Part shown: in pieces, positions 39,253 through 50,942 of the stretch
Numbering within the stretch: the first letter of the stretch is position 1
How the letters are laid out: each line of letters begins with the position of its first letter
Assembly (NCBI GenBank): GCA_036365515.1
Contig: CM070873.1
Coordinates: 261,427,575-261,491,574, forward strand
Reading direction: 5' to 3'
Length of the DNA: 64,000 nt
DNA from: Torymus aiolomorphi
Lineage: Eukaryota > Arthropoda > Insecta > Hymenoptera > Torymidae
The notes under the pieces: model-generated
What the model saw: the letters and a program-made list of their open reading frames with translations, nothing else
Told to the model about the DNA's origin: nothing
Databases searched by the model: none
Position numbers and translations under genes: made by a program

Positions 39253-40124
39253 CCAGAGAGGGCGCAGTGCCGCCGCGGTGAACGTCATTATGAATCAGGA
39301 CAGCTGAGTGACGTTTATTAGTGGCCGAGCTCTCGATAGCGTCTATCTTTATGGCCGTTGACGTTCTGCCAGTACGTCCAACATTTGTAAAACTCGGTCG
39401 CTATGCTTGCGCGTGTGTGATAGGTATGTATTCAAAGAGGCGTACGTCTTTCGTACGTCGTTAAAATTTCAGTCTACCGTGCAGTGCTGTGATAAAATGC
39501 GAGGAGCGAACGCGCGGCTTATATTTTTAGTATCCGCGCGAATATATCGTGCAAAAATTGTCATAACGAAAATATCCTATAAATAAACCGTCTCTTTTTA
39601 CTGTAATACAGTCACCCACTATACACACTGGCGCTACGAGGCACACGCATATACGCTAAAGATCATTAGCCTCTGCGCAGCTCGCGTAAAATAGACGACG
39701 CAGCAGCCGTACGTGTCCGAAAATGACAACAAAGTACCTCGGCACTGGCACGAGGGCTATCACCTTACATCAGCCTCGACCGGGATAATACAGCTGCTGC
39801 TGCCGCTCGCTGCTCTCGATATCGGTAGTCTACAAATCCAACAACGTTCCCGCCAAAATATTTAACGACTTTGCGCATTCTTGTATTGAGAAAAAAGAAG
39901 TTTACAAAAACATTTCGAGGCTTGATTAAAAATCCGCCTGCTGCTATGTAATAAAACTGTTTGTAAACCGGCAAAGTGACATTACCAGTCACAATACGGC
40001 AAAACGAAGCATTCCAGCCGAAAGAATACCATACCGAGCGACCCTCTCAAGTCGGAACAATGCGCAAAACTTTCGTCGCCGCGAGGCGCAAGTAGGCTAA
40101 ATGCGAACTCCACACACATACATA
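39253..40124. other. Non-coding block
   Basis: Mixed composition, with CGCG runs and a CTG/CTGCCG run near 39793-39803. Nothing supportable. Confidence 0.5.
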
Positions 40125-40514
40125 TATATGAGGCGTTTCACGTCAACTGTCCCAGCGCGGCGCGCGAGCGCCAAATCGTGCTATATCCAGCTCATGTTTA
40201 CGATACTAAAATGCACTTAAAAAAATTTATGATAAGCATTTCCAACGTTTTTTTTCCTCAGCTTTCCAATGGTGTAGGCAGTTTTCCCGAAATTTTCTAT
40301 TTTCACCTTCAAAAAGTACAAAACAAAATATTTTTAATATTTTTTTACCCTCTAGATCGAAAGCTGAGCATTTTTTACGTAGGAAAGGATATTTTGCAAA
40401 GAGTGCCCGAGATGTTTTCTGCGAGAAATGGAACGTGAAAGAGTAGACGCACCGCCTTTCCTGCGCGCGGTACTACGCGGTACAGCGCACGGACTGCGCC
40501 CGCCTCGTTGCCTA

Positions 40515-41299
40515 CACGGAGAGAAAAATTTCAGTAAAAATTACAAAAAGTTCCGCAATTTTTACTGAACTTTTCGGTACTGTGGTAACAGACTGCCAAA
40601 ATGAGCGCATTTACTTGACTTTCTATACTTTTTATAGAATTTTCAGTAAAAATTACCGAACTGTTCAGTAACTTTTAAGAGAAGGTTTGGAAGTTTTCGT
40701 TGGCGTAACGCGCGGTGGCGCTGTTGACTGTTGTGCGCATGCGCGTTCTTGAATTTCAGCGAGAATTACCATGCACAACCGGTAGATGGCGAATATTGAA
40801 ACTCGCAAGTGACCACGACTTTCCTCAGTTAGTATATAAGTCCGCTGAGTTTCTAAAGTTCATATGTAAGCGTTTGCGTATTGCGAAATGTAAGGCATTA
40901 CTTAGGTTATGTGTAGTATAGTAGTTAGATATGTTTAGGACTTTAGATATAAAAATTTCCTATGTAAAAGCGGCGTGCATATTTACATCTTATCTTACAC
41001 CACAAGGAAAGCAACACTGGATTCCCAACTATTAAAATGGCGATAAGTGCGATTAATATAAATTATTCCCATAAATAGATAAATTTTTTTTAATTACCAT
41101 ATTCGCCATATTCTATAAAATTTATAACACAAAAAAGAGTAAAAATTACGGAACGGTTCAGTAAAAAGTAAGTGCTTAGAAAAATTACCGAACTGTTCTG
41201 TAAAATTTACAAAAATGTCAGTCTGTTACCATAGTACCGTGAAGTTCGGTAAAAATTATCGAACTTTTTGTAATTTTTACTGAAAATTTTCTCTCCGTG
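40515..41299. mobile_element. CACGGAGAGAA-ended element, 785 bp, inserted at TA
   Basis: The ends read CACGGAGAGAAAAATTTCAG and its inverse, and the inverted match (rich in CAGTAAAAATTAC motifs) extends about 160 bp inward on each side. TA flanks both ends (40513-40514 and 41300-41301), and the uninterrupted right arm of the surrounding transposon shows the empty site with one TA. The middle (about 40680-41130) is unrelated to the arms and has no clear coding sequence. The terminal motif differs by one base from the CACTGAGAGAA family at 27291 and 36817. Confidence 0.88.
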
Positions 41300-41435
41300 T
41301 ATATAATAACCTTTCATAATCTTTAATTCTTTACCTGTTCTTCTGGATTCTTAATAATGCATGGAGTAATATTTTATTAATTATTTTATAAAAAAATAAA
41401 ATTTCAAAATTAACAGCAATATAGTAACTCTTGTA

Positions 41436-41753
41436 CTAACGTTTTTTTTTCAGTGTAGATAATATTTTTTTGTTTCTTTTCGCAGTTTTTTTCGGGAAGA
41501 TTTTATACTCTGAACTCAGAGAGGTTTTTTTGAGTTTTAATGTACTTTCATCTATTGAAATAATAGCATGGTATTGTAACGTGCCTGGTATAGATTTAGC
41601 CTTGTCCAGTCTTGGTTTTAGTTTCAAAACCGTTTCTTCATACGATTCTTTACTGCTATAAAAAACTTTGGTTTGTTTGCAGTAATCTTTAGCCCAGTTG
41701 TACAGTTCTTCTGGCGTTAAAATATGATTACTAGAAGAAACTTGCAGACTAGC
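41436..41753 (-). pseudogene. Transposase-like remnant, C-terminal part
   Basis: On the minus strand an open frame runs from about 41753 to 41436. It contains ASLQ, then ILTPEELYNWAKDYC (about 41715-41675), and later SIPGTLQYHAI (about 41590-41558). It is in another frame from the preceding piece at 41785-41940, with a stop and a shift between them. I recall this module order (CDFAENY, then TDGA..FKN, then AEWHFFATAHGKGPCDG, then ASLQ, then ILTPE) from arthropod proteins annotated as uncharacterised. The transposase reading is an inference. Confidence 0.6.
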
Positions 41754-41784
41754 TCATTTTACACCTCATTTTAGGTTTGCGCTT

Positions 41785-41940
41785 ATATACCATCGCACGC
41801 ACCTTTGCAATGTGCTGTGGCATAAAAATGCCACTCAGCAGTAACTCCAAAATCTTTCTCGTGAAAAAGAAGATTTTGAAAATTGGATTTATTCTTAAAA
41901 TGCTGACCTGCTCTATCAGTCAAATAATAAACTTTCTTGA
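41785..41940 (-). pseudogene. Transposase-like remnant, middle part
   Basis: The minus-strand frame reads KKVYYLTDRAGQHFKNKSNF, then DFGVTAEWHFYATAHCKGAC, and stops at TAA after CDGI. The Asp of TDRAG is a plausible second catalytic acid. Relatives that I recall have DGA here, so Gly to Arg may be a lesion. An AG acceptor-like sequence (TTTTGCAG) precedes this piece directly at 41941-41948, so an intron between it and the upstream piece is possible. Confidence 0.65.
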
Positions 41941-41954
41941 CTGCAAAATTAGTT

Positions 41955-42215
41955 TTAAGGTAAGATATTACAATTTTTTACAGCAATGCTTACATGTTTG
42001 AGTTCATTATTTTGCTTATAGTACACTACAACTGTAAAAACTGTTGCCTGGTTATTATTCCAGTGGAAGAACTGTGTAGAATTGTGTATAACGAAAGCAT
42101 AATTTTCTGCGAAATCGCAACACACGAAAAATTCTCTTTCTTGAAGATTGCTTTTTACGTTATTTATAAAAAGTGGTTGTTTCTTAGCGAAAAAATCGTG
42201 AGTTTTTAAATTTTA
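41955..42215 (-). pseudogene. Transposase-like remnant, N-side part
   Basis: About 86 codons are open on the minus strand, with THDFFAKKQPLF, then EREFFVCCDFAENYAFV (about 42145-42095), FFHWNNNQATV and LKHVSIAV, ending in TAA at 41957-41955. The Asp of CDFAENY would be the first catalytic acid of a DDE-type nuclease. Compared with the arrangement that I recall, roughly 40 residues are missing between this piece and the next. The loss is due to deletion or to a misread intron. Confidence 0.65.
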
Positions 42216-42235
42216 TTAATTTTTCCCCCAGTATG

Positions 42236-42409
42236 TCCATAAATTCGTCCGCCTTTGCATACTCCGCCGTGCGTATACTCTTTCGCGTTCTATTTCTAGC
42301 AGAAAACATCTTAAAATATCATTTCCTACGTAAAAAATACACAGCTTTCGATCTAAAGGGTAAAAAAAAATATTAAAAATATACTTTTCGAGATATAACA
42401 CGTAAAAAC
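42236..42409. repeat. Internal duplicate of an arm segment
   Basis: This stretch repeats, in the same orientation, the right-arm segment at about 42632-42800. Shared blocks are TACTCTTT.(A/G)CGTTCTAT, the TCCTACGTAAAAAAT block, GATCTA(A/G)AGGGT and CGAGATATAACACGT. The left arm holds the inverse (about 40300-40450). The element therefore carries three copies of this arm segment. It lies just inside the right arm, next to the transposase remnant. Confidence 0.75.
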
Positions 42410-42971
42410 AAAAAAAAAAATATTATCTACATTGAAAAAAAAACGTTAGTACAAGAGTTACTTATTGCTATTAATTTTAAAATTTTATTTTTTTATAAAA
42501 TAATTAATAAAATATTACTCCATGCATTATTAAGAATCCAGAAGAACAGGTAAAGAATTAAAGATTATAAAAGGTTATTATATAGGCAACGAGGCCGACG
42601 CAGTCCGCGCGCTGTACCGCGTAGTACCGCGCGCAGGAAAGGCGGTGCATCTACTCTTTAACGTTCTATATCTCGCAAAAAATATCTCGAGTACTCTTTG
42701 GAAAATATCTTTTCCTACGTAAAAAATGCTCAATTTTTGATCTAGAGGGTCAAGAGAAATATTTAAAATATCGTTTTCGAGATATAACACGTTTTGTACT
42801 TTTTGAAGGTAAATTGGAAAGCTGAGGAAAAAATACGTTGGAAATGCTTATCATAAAATTTTTTCAAGTACATTTTAGTATCGTAAACATGCGCTGGATA
42901 TAGCACGATTTGGCGCTCGCGCGCCGCGCTGGGACAGTTGATGTGAAACGCCTCATATATAGAGACACATT

Positions 42972-43001
42972 CACACACACACACACACACATATCCACGT
43001 G

Positions 43002-43089
<88 letters not shown>
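42972..43089. repeat. (CA)n then (CT)n microsatellites
   Basis: CA occupies 42972-42990 and CT (one TTT interruption early on) occupies 43003-43089. They begin within 12 bp of the right end of the transposon at 40125-42960, and short CA/TA runs also flank its left end (40111-40129). Confidence 0.95.
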
Positions 43090-43091
<2 letters not shown>

Positions 43092-43642
43092 GTTGTTCCA
43101 CCAGACCGCGTTAAAAGCTTAAACGCAGAAAGCCGGCGTAAAGTGAAAACCCCGCGCGCGCACAAAAAACCCAGGAGAGCCCATAACATATACGCGCGCG
43201 GGTTTCTTCCGTCAGTGAGCGCGGTGCCAAAACTTCCTCCTCTCGCACACGCGCGCCTGTCTGTCCGGCGCGGCGCCAGTAAGGCAAAACAACGTGAGCA
43301 TTGAAGTCAAAACTTGGGCGGACTGGCGTCGAGGGCCAATAATAATATAATCGCATCCGATGAAACATCGCTCTCGCGTTTCGCGATCTCGGCCCCGGCC
43401 GAAATCGAGAACGGTGCGACAAATATTTGGGCGCACGAGGTGCAGACCAGCGCGCTTACGTCATATATATATATAGTTACGTGCATAGCTACCTTTTTGT
43501 ACTTGGTGTATGTATTAGTAAGCGAGCACAAATAATAATAATCGGGTTATGCGGCAGAAAAATGCGCTTAGAGGTGTAGGGGAGAAGAAGGAAAAAAAGG
43601 AGCAGAACGCGCGAAAGGTCGAATTGCATGCGTGGCAAAACT
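43090..43642. other. CpG-rich non-coding block
   Basis: CG-rich sequence with CGCGCG runs and overlapping frames on both strands. No gene or element recognised. Confidence 0.5.
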
Positions 43643-43679
43643 ACACACACACACATACACACACACACACACACACGCG

Positions 43680-43710
<31 letters not shown>
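43643..43710. repeat. (CA)n microsatellite with a (GC)n core
   Basis: CA runs on both sides of a GCGCGCGCGC core. Alternating purine-pyrimidine sequence of this kind can adopt Z-DNA, which is general knowledge and not shown here. Confidence 0.9.
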
Positions 43711-43711
<1 letters not shown>

Positions 43712-46700
43712 TTCGTCTCGCGGCATAGCGGCTTATGCTCATTAAGCAATCTTATCGCGAAATAAATGTAAGATCATTATTTAACTTGCAAATGTCTGCT
43801 CGAAACATTTATTAAACGGAGGATTAATTTTCTCGTAACGACTAATACTCCTCAGCGTATATACAAACATATACACGCACGTATACGTACATACACCTCT
43901 GGCGTAAACGAGGCAGCCTTGCGCGCCGTTGAAAAATAGGCCCGAAGATTTAGCCCTGCGTTTCTCCGTATATACGTCTACGTACGTACACGCACACATA
44001 CACACACCGGCGAACGGTCAGTCAACACAGTCAAGTATACAAGTAGGGAGAGAGAGCTGAGAGCAGAGAGCTAGCTAGCGAGCGAGCGAGGAAAAAGGAA
44101 AATCTGTAGAGCTAATTCGCGTGCGAGATAACGCGGCGGCGGCGAGTAAGGTAATGCCACTGCCACGCGCTCACTCACTCGCGCGTGTGTGTATGTATAT
44201 GTATGTGTGTCTGCTATCGGGAATGGTCTCAGCCGAGTCACGACGACGACGACGGACAGGCTTGCGTCTCGTATATATACGTATACATAAGAGAGGCAGG
44301 GAAAGGCTATACTACTAGTGCCTCAAGGCGATCTTATCAGACGCTTCCCCCTCTCCCTCCGTCCCGCTCTTTTTCACCCTTCCCTGATGACAATATCGCG
44401 TGGCCACTGAGATAGCCCCCCTGCGCCCGTGTCATTCCTACATCGACTGCTGCTGCTAGCCACTTCTTGACGTCTCTAAGCGCGCACTGCGACACACTAC
44501 CACTATACTGCTGCTGCCCGCGAGTTATAATGTATACGTGCATGTATACGTGCTCGATTTTCCCGCGGATAATAATGTGCAGTAGATGGAGAGGGGTGGT
44601 GGTGGTGGTAGAAAAAAAAATATATAAGACCCTCACCTAATTCCGAGCGGCCGGCACGCGTCGCCTCGTGTGCGTCTCGTTACACAGAAATTATCCCCCC
44701 CCCCCCCTGACTACGTAGACGACGACGAATGCTCTCGCCGAATGCGTGTTTTTCAGACTTCGTATTACAGGCGGTTTTATCTGACGATGGTTATGTTACA
44801 CGCGTCCTGAACGGGACGAAGTTTTCATAAAAATTACCACGAGAGTCATGCAAGTCCGAGGAATTCTAGAAACGTATTATATAGGGGGAGAGGGAGGGAG
44901 TTATGCTATGTCCGCGAAAGGCGGATCGTTAGAAGTGAGTCATGTTAATATTTGCCGTGACTGTGGAGTAATTTCTATTATGCAGTTTAAAAGTCCTACG
45001 GTAATTATCCTGCCTCATGTCGTATTTTCAACCGTACGTGTAAATTGTTGTTAAAGAATTGTGGATATCAGATTCGAAAGTATTAAAATTAAAGTTCAGT
45101 TATGTATACAAGTACGTATAAGTAGAAACATTGAATTCTAGTATTAACATTTTTTTTAGCAGGTTCAGTGCGACATGATTCAAATATGACTCATGGAACT
45201 TGCCATACTTTAGATTTCTGTAAAACAAAAAGTTTCTAAACGTTTTGTCTATGGCACTTTTCATATTAACCATAATAATAAAAATTGTGAGAAACAACTA
45301 AAACTGAATATATTTTCGATTCCTTTTTGTTCTTTGTAAACTTGGCGTATTTTTTCTTATACATTATTTGTACTGAAGCTGTTAAATATGGGGTTCACAA
45401 TTTGTATAACAGACAAACTCATACACACAAATCGCTTGAAAACCTACGAAAGAACATAAGATAACATACTACGAGTGAACCCTCTCAGTCTGCACAAACT
45501 TCGAAATACTTAACGCGGTGGAAAATGAGACTCATAAAGTCCCCGACTGCACACGCGAGGTGGTCGCCCTCGTATACTCGTGTCCCTTCTTCTTCGTCTT
45601 CCACGAAACAAACGCATCTTTACACCCGCGGAGGCGTAAACGCGTTCGCTCGGGGCGCCTTCGTCACCCGTAATGTCTAACATATGCCGGCACTCGCTCA
45701 GCCTGCAAACGTCGCGGAGATGGATTCTAGGCTATAGACAATGGTCTCTTTCTTATGGGCATAATGAGCTGTTTTCACATTTTCACGTCTGGCTTTCTCC
45801 AAATTTTTACGACTATGCGGCCGAGGCTAGTGAGTTGACAGAGGATAGTTTGTGTGTATTTAAGCGATTTTTTTTTTGTGGTAATTTATAGGATTGGAGT
45901 TGTAATGAAGCATGCGCATTTGGATTTTAAATTTTAATTTTGTAATTTTAAACATAGTTCAGTGTTTAATTTCTTCTTTTTTTTCTTTTTTTTTTTGATC
46001 GATATGGTTGGAAGCTAACGAGAATTCTCCGGATGACAATGACTATTTGAAATATGCTGACGCAGTATTCTGAGGGTGCATATATTACTGTAACAACTTC
46101 CTTAATAAGTTCAGACTGATAAAAAAAATGGACACAAGAGTGGACTGGAATTGATAAGAAACACAACGTCGTAGAGAGTTAGAGTGTAATCAAAATGCAT
46201 AAGCTATAACGTAGTAACAATATTTTTACGACCGTATAGACCAAGCTATTTTACAGCAAAACTGTATACTACGGCACAGCACCACACGCGGACAGTGATA
46301 ATAATTAGTTAAAATTTCGAAAAACAAATTTCGGTCCGGCACGAATGGATTAGACGCAAACAGCGTTTACATCATCCTAACTTATCTTCTTTACGCGCGC
46401 GTGCGCTCGCGCCAAAGAAGAGAAGATGAGAGGCGAAGATGCATAAAATGCATGGCGAACGGCCCGAAAACAGTGAGACTAATAACCATTGCCAAATGCT
46501 GAAACACGTTTCCTTATTCGTCACGGATTCGTTTCGCGCTTTTCATTGTTCTCTGCTAGTCCTTCTTTTTTTAGACGGCGCTTTTAACTGCGCTTTATGC
46601 CCGCGTGTACTGGGAAACGAAGTTCTCGAATATCATAATTGTCCGCTTTAAAATGTATAGCTTTGTTTTCTCGAATTCAAGAAATGTCTTCATTTTCGCG

Positions 46701-49014
46701 ATAAAACTCTGTCTTTAAACATAATACGAACATTTTACAGATAAAATTGGTAATCAAATAAATATTGAATCAACAGATTTAGAAGTAAGGAGTTTGACGA
46801 ATTTTGGGCCTAACAGCCCGGCAACACCCATCACGTCGCGCTCGGCGCGTTGCTCACCTGCAGGGGCAGGTGCTGCAGCAGCGTTTATACTATACGCCGA
46901 ATATATCCAGCAGCCGGCAATCACTCATACACTCTCCTCTCCCTCTCACGCATTTTTACAATCCACTCTCTCACAATACTCTTCCATTCGCGGCAATCTC
47001 ACTCAAACTCCCCGGCCCAAACACAGCCGCATACGTCGATTTTACGACGATTCGCCGGACTCTCTCTCGCTCGCTCACTCGCCCGCGCATATTTAGCAAA
47101 CAGTCCTTGCTCTCGCTCGGGCTCGCGCTGCCCCGGTAAAACGAAGGCCTAATTGGATGATTAATTGTGTAATTGCGAGCAGCAGCTAGCGAGCAAGCGA
47201 GAGCGAGGTAACAATAGCGCTGCTCGCGAGCCTTATCAGCCGCGCGTTCTATAGTGCGCGCACGCGTGCTCCCGCGCTTTATATACGCGACACATACACA
47301 CGTACTGCACACGCGGCGTTGCATGAAGCGGCAACAAATCTCGCGTGCTTCTCCGCTGATCGACCGAGCCGCGTGCAGAACCCGGAGACGGTAAAGTCCT
47401 CGAGGAAAAAATGATAATCAAAAAGCGATTACGAAAGCCTGCCTCGCGCGCATGTCGTGAGCTGCGATGGTGCTGGCTGAGCGCAGTGAAAATTTAAATT
47501 CATTCTTTAACGATCGGAGCGCGAGAGGGCTGTTCAATGGTCGGATGATGTAGCGATCAAGATGGGTGGTGTGGGTGTGGGTAGAGGAGAGGGTATAAGG
47601 AATAATCGTAATTTTTTTTTTCATGTTAGGTTGTTGTTGAGATATGTAACGTTGTTGAAAAATTAGATAGTATTTTTCAGTTTTTTATTTGATGTAAAGC
47701 AGCGACATACTGATATATTAGACAGATAAGTATTTTTCAAGGTATTTTATTGCACGTGTAAGTGTGCTATTAAGCAGCGTTTTGATGACTTCATGCATTT
47801 TTAAGTGTATAGTTGGCCATTATTGCATAAATTAGTGAAATTTCGCATCATTAAAACTTGAAATTGAAATTATTTTACGTGCAACAAAATGAAAAAATAA
47901 TGGAATTTTAAATCCTCGTGATATTTTATTTTTTTATACAAAATTAAATCCACTCTGAAATGAAATTATCGTTGATTTTCAAAATGAAAATGAGAACTTT
48001 GATAAACATATTTGACCAAGCTCTCGATTACGGAAACAGAATAAAAAGTGAGGAAGAGAAAATATATTTCATCGATTCGCATGGGCTGCGAGCACATATA
48101 CCAACCCCAATCGAAAATAAAAACATAATTAAAAATATTTTCCAGTAAAATCAATCGCTGTAACCGAGCCGCGCACTCCGCATCATCATCATAATAGCAA
48201 ATTCACATCGGCCTAATTAGAGAATATATACACCGCGTATGAGAGGGTGGCTGTTGGCAGTAGCAGCAGCAGCAGCCCCAGTGCAAAAGCGTAGAAATTA
48301 CAAGTCGAGATGCTGAAAAATGTAAAAGCTCAACCCTCGCCCTCCCTCCCTCTCGCTCTCCCACCGAAATATCGGAGCAAACACAAGTGCGAAACACAGA
48401 GTGCGAGCGTAGTATGCGTCTGATTGGCCGCAAGCGAACGCGCTGTTTTTATGCTCGCGCGCGCGGCCGCTCACCAACTGATTGCATTCCGTTTCCCGCT
48501 GCTCGCACGGGGGCAAACAAATGACAAACGCTTTGGAATACGCGCGGCGGCTGCTGCTGCCGCCACCGCCACGGTAATTGCATTGCATCGCATGCGCGGG
48601 CGAGATGAAATGAGACCATAACCGAGAGAATACTGAAAGCACATATATAGCCGCGGAGAGACGACCGAAAAAAGGACCGGGAAAATAATAACAAAAAGAG
48701 AGCCGGCGGCGCCGAGGAAGAGAAGAAAAGAGGCTGCTGCGCGGAAGACATAGCGCGAGCTTTTCGAGAAAAAGTCGAGAGGCTGCTGCCGCTGCTGCAG
48801 CGGAAGCTGGAAGAAGAGAGGGAGAGAGAGAGAGGAAAGCGATTTAACCGAGCGGAGGAGGACGGGAGGGGCAGTAGCAGCAGCCTGGCAGAAAGACGAT
48901 TGTTCGCCAGTTTTATTATCGGATTTGCATGGCCGCCCGCGCCGCACTGTGTGTTCTCCCGCGAGAAGCCCGGCTGCTCTGAAAGGAGAGGCATTTTCAT
49001 TCGCTCTCCGCAGA

Positions 49015-49052
<38 letters not shown>

Positions 49053-49500
49053 TGGAGAATCGATCACGTCCGGCGGCTGCAGTGCGCGCGATTTACTTTT
49101 TTTTTCTTTTCTCTCTCTTACGAGCGACTGCATTGTGCACAGGGCGAAGGAGGAGTTCGTGGCGGGAAAAATATCGTTGGGGCGCGAGACTTTTCTCTGT
49201 CTCAATTGTACCAGCGACGAATTTCGCGTGTATGTGTGTGTGTGGGTGTTGGTTGGAGGAGGGGGGGTTATTGACAGTCTCGATTACACAGATACGGCCA
49301 GGGATATTCGATTAAAATTTTAATTATCGCCCGGTGCAAGCTGCTTTGTCCCCCACCAGCATTATTTTGGTGGTGTGCAGGTAGTGTATGTATGTATATA
49401 GAGGAGGCTCGATGTGTAGGGTTATTTTCAAATGAATTTTTTGGAGCGAGAATATTATATATATTTTCAAATTGTTGTAAGCGTTCGTGATTTAAATTAT
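43711..49500. other. Mosaic non-coding block
   Basis: 43850-44820, 45560-45720, 46300-46600, 46800-47600 and 48160-49330 are GC-rich. 45060-45500, 45890-46260, 46650-46790 and 47600-48150 are AT-rich. A C-only run lies at about 44696-44707 and a GA run at 49019-49046. The long minus-strand frames at 48449-49205 are Leu/Ser-rich translations of a CpG- and GA-rich stretch. The plus-strand frame from 45673 runs to a GTGAGT-like site at 45830 but has no known domain. No gene supported. Confidence 0.45.
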
Positions 49501-49509
49501 TGTGAAGGA

Positions 49510-49640
49510 AGAATGGACTCGAGACGAACAAATATGGTAGATAAACTTTATTTATCGCCAACGTTTCGAAAGTGTTACAACTTTCTTCATCAGGACTGCG
49601 AAAGCAATGTTACAAAATGTGTTATTTTATAATAGTATGG
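49510..49640 (-). mobile_element. Penelope-like element remnant (terminal region)
   Basis: The stretch contains the characteristic CCAACGTTTCGAAAGTGTTA...TTCTTCATCAGGA pattern that I associate with Penelope-like retroelement ends in invertebrates. On the minus strand this pattern is a hammerhead-ribozyme core (separate entry). No reverse transcriptase or GIY-YIG coding sequence is visible nearby, so it is a terminal fragment. AT-rich sequence to about 49990 may also belong to it, but the right limit is not defined. Confidence 0.5.
49555..49600 (-). ncRNA. Hammerhead-ribozyme-like core
   Basis: On the minus strand CTGATGA (49593-49587) is followed by a 6-bp stem, GAAAGT and ACTTTC around a TGTAAC loop, and then GAAAC (49567-49563). 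This is the conserved CUGANGA, stem II, GAAA arrangement of hammerhead ribozymes, which are known from Penelope-like element ends. Stem III and the cleavage triplet are not clear in the following bases (GTTGGCGATAAA), so self-cleavage may be lost. Confidence 0.55.
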
Positions 49641-50942
49641 TTAACAAAACTCTGTTACAGTAATTTAAAAATATCTAATAAGTTTTGTCTAATGCATTAG
49701 ATCTGTCGTGGTGAAGTCCACCCTCTGTTATAGATATCGCGAAGTATCCAAGTCACTGTGAAACGTAGAAAATTTTTAATTCACAAAATAGGAAAATTTG
49801 TTAATTACACAAATTTTAACACAAAGTTTATCACTGATAGATCGGAACTGATTATTACATCGACCCATATTAAAGTATATTGTGGAAAGAGTGAGAAGTG
49901 GGGGAAGGGGTTTGAGAAAAGTGCGTAACAATTAGGTAGCGGTTCCCTCACTCATTGTGGTACATCAGTAGTGTGGGAAGTCACACGTATAGACAGCGAG
50001 CCGTCTATCGTGTATTAGCCGAAACGTTGCTTAGCTTGCATGTTACTGACTCGCTCGCATGTTATCGTAATCATACCAAGCGAGTGGAGAAGGAATTTTG
50101 GAAGAGTAGGAGGCTGTAAAACACATAAAGGGAAATGTAAATATTTTGATCTAATATACGATGCTTTCTTATAAATTCGATTGTCTTTTTACACTAAATA
50201 CCCTCAATCACATGAAAGATACACAATTTCTAAAAAATTCATGTAAAAATTATATATATTTATACGGTATAATGTTCCGATTGCCATTACGTGGACATCG
50301 CAGTGTGAGCTGTATATGTATACACTCTGCTCTGGAATCGAGGCTATAATTCATATATATCCCGGTCGAGCAGCAAGAGAGATATTAAAACGAAACGATT
50401 AATCGGAACTTTACAAGGAGAAAATTAATTTCAGCGCGTGCGCGCGCGTACCGGCTTTATACTGATAGCGCGAGGCCGGTCTTTAGATTCTTTTTACTGC
50501 CGAACTCATCTAGTGATATCGCGACGGCCGAGGCCTTATTGTCGACGTCTCTTCGTTATGTATCCCCCTAGTGCCGAGCTCGCCACTATCACGCAATGCA
50601 GTCGTAAAACATCGCTTCGAGATTTTTATTGCCCCCCGTGTGGCGGCAGTCGGGTTATGATCCTTTCCCGCGCAGCGATACCTTGCGCTTCGTTAACTCC
50701 GCGTGATTTTATTCTCCTCCAGATACGTATCTGCGGGAGTTGAGAGGAGGAGGGTGTAAGTGTATCATAAAAAATTGCCGTGTATAATCAATTTTTTTTC
50801 TATTTTGATATATAAAGGAATGGGAATGAGATGTTAAGTGAAAATTGGCGCGTGGAATGTCATCGTATACTTTGTGAAAATAAAATGAAAAATATTATAA
50901 TTGTTGTTTTTTGTTTTTTAGATATGGAGCCGAACGAGGTCC
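49641..50942. other. AT-rich then GC-rich non-coding block
   Basis: 49641-50300 is AT-rich and may hold more of the Penelope-like remnant. 50430-50760 is CpG-rich with an unsupported plus-strand frame. No gene seen. Confidence 0.5.

Larger units (their letters stand above)
40125..42960 (-). mobile_element. 2.8-kb DNA transposon with about 550-bp inverted repeats
   Basis: The outer ends match inversely from (ATAT)GAGGCGTTTCAC at 40125 and 42960 inward. The left arm is 40125-40514 plus 41300 to about 41470, and the right arm is about 42410-42960, so each arm is about 550 bp without the nested insertion at 40515-41299. Between the arms, the minus strand carries decayed coding sequence that resembles a DDE-type transposase. 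An AT-rich TATATA border hides the target duplication. The superfamily is not determined. Both the long arms and the internal coding remnants point to a once autonomous cut-and-paste element. Confidence 0.85.

Noticed and set aside
48471..49205. 244-aa minus-strand frame
   Set aside because: Leu/Ser/Arg low-complexity translation of GA and CpG-rich sequence, with overlapping frames of similar length.
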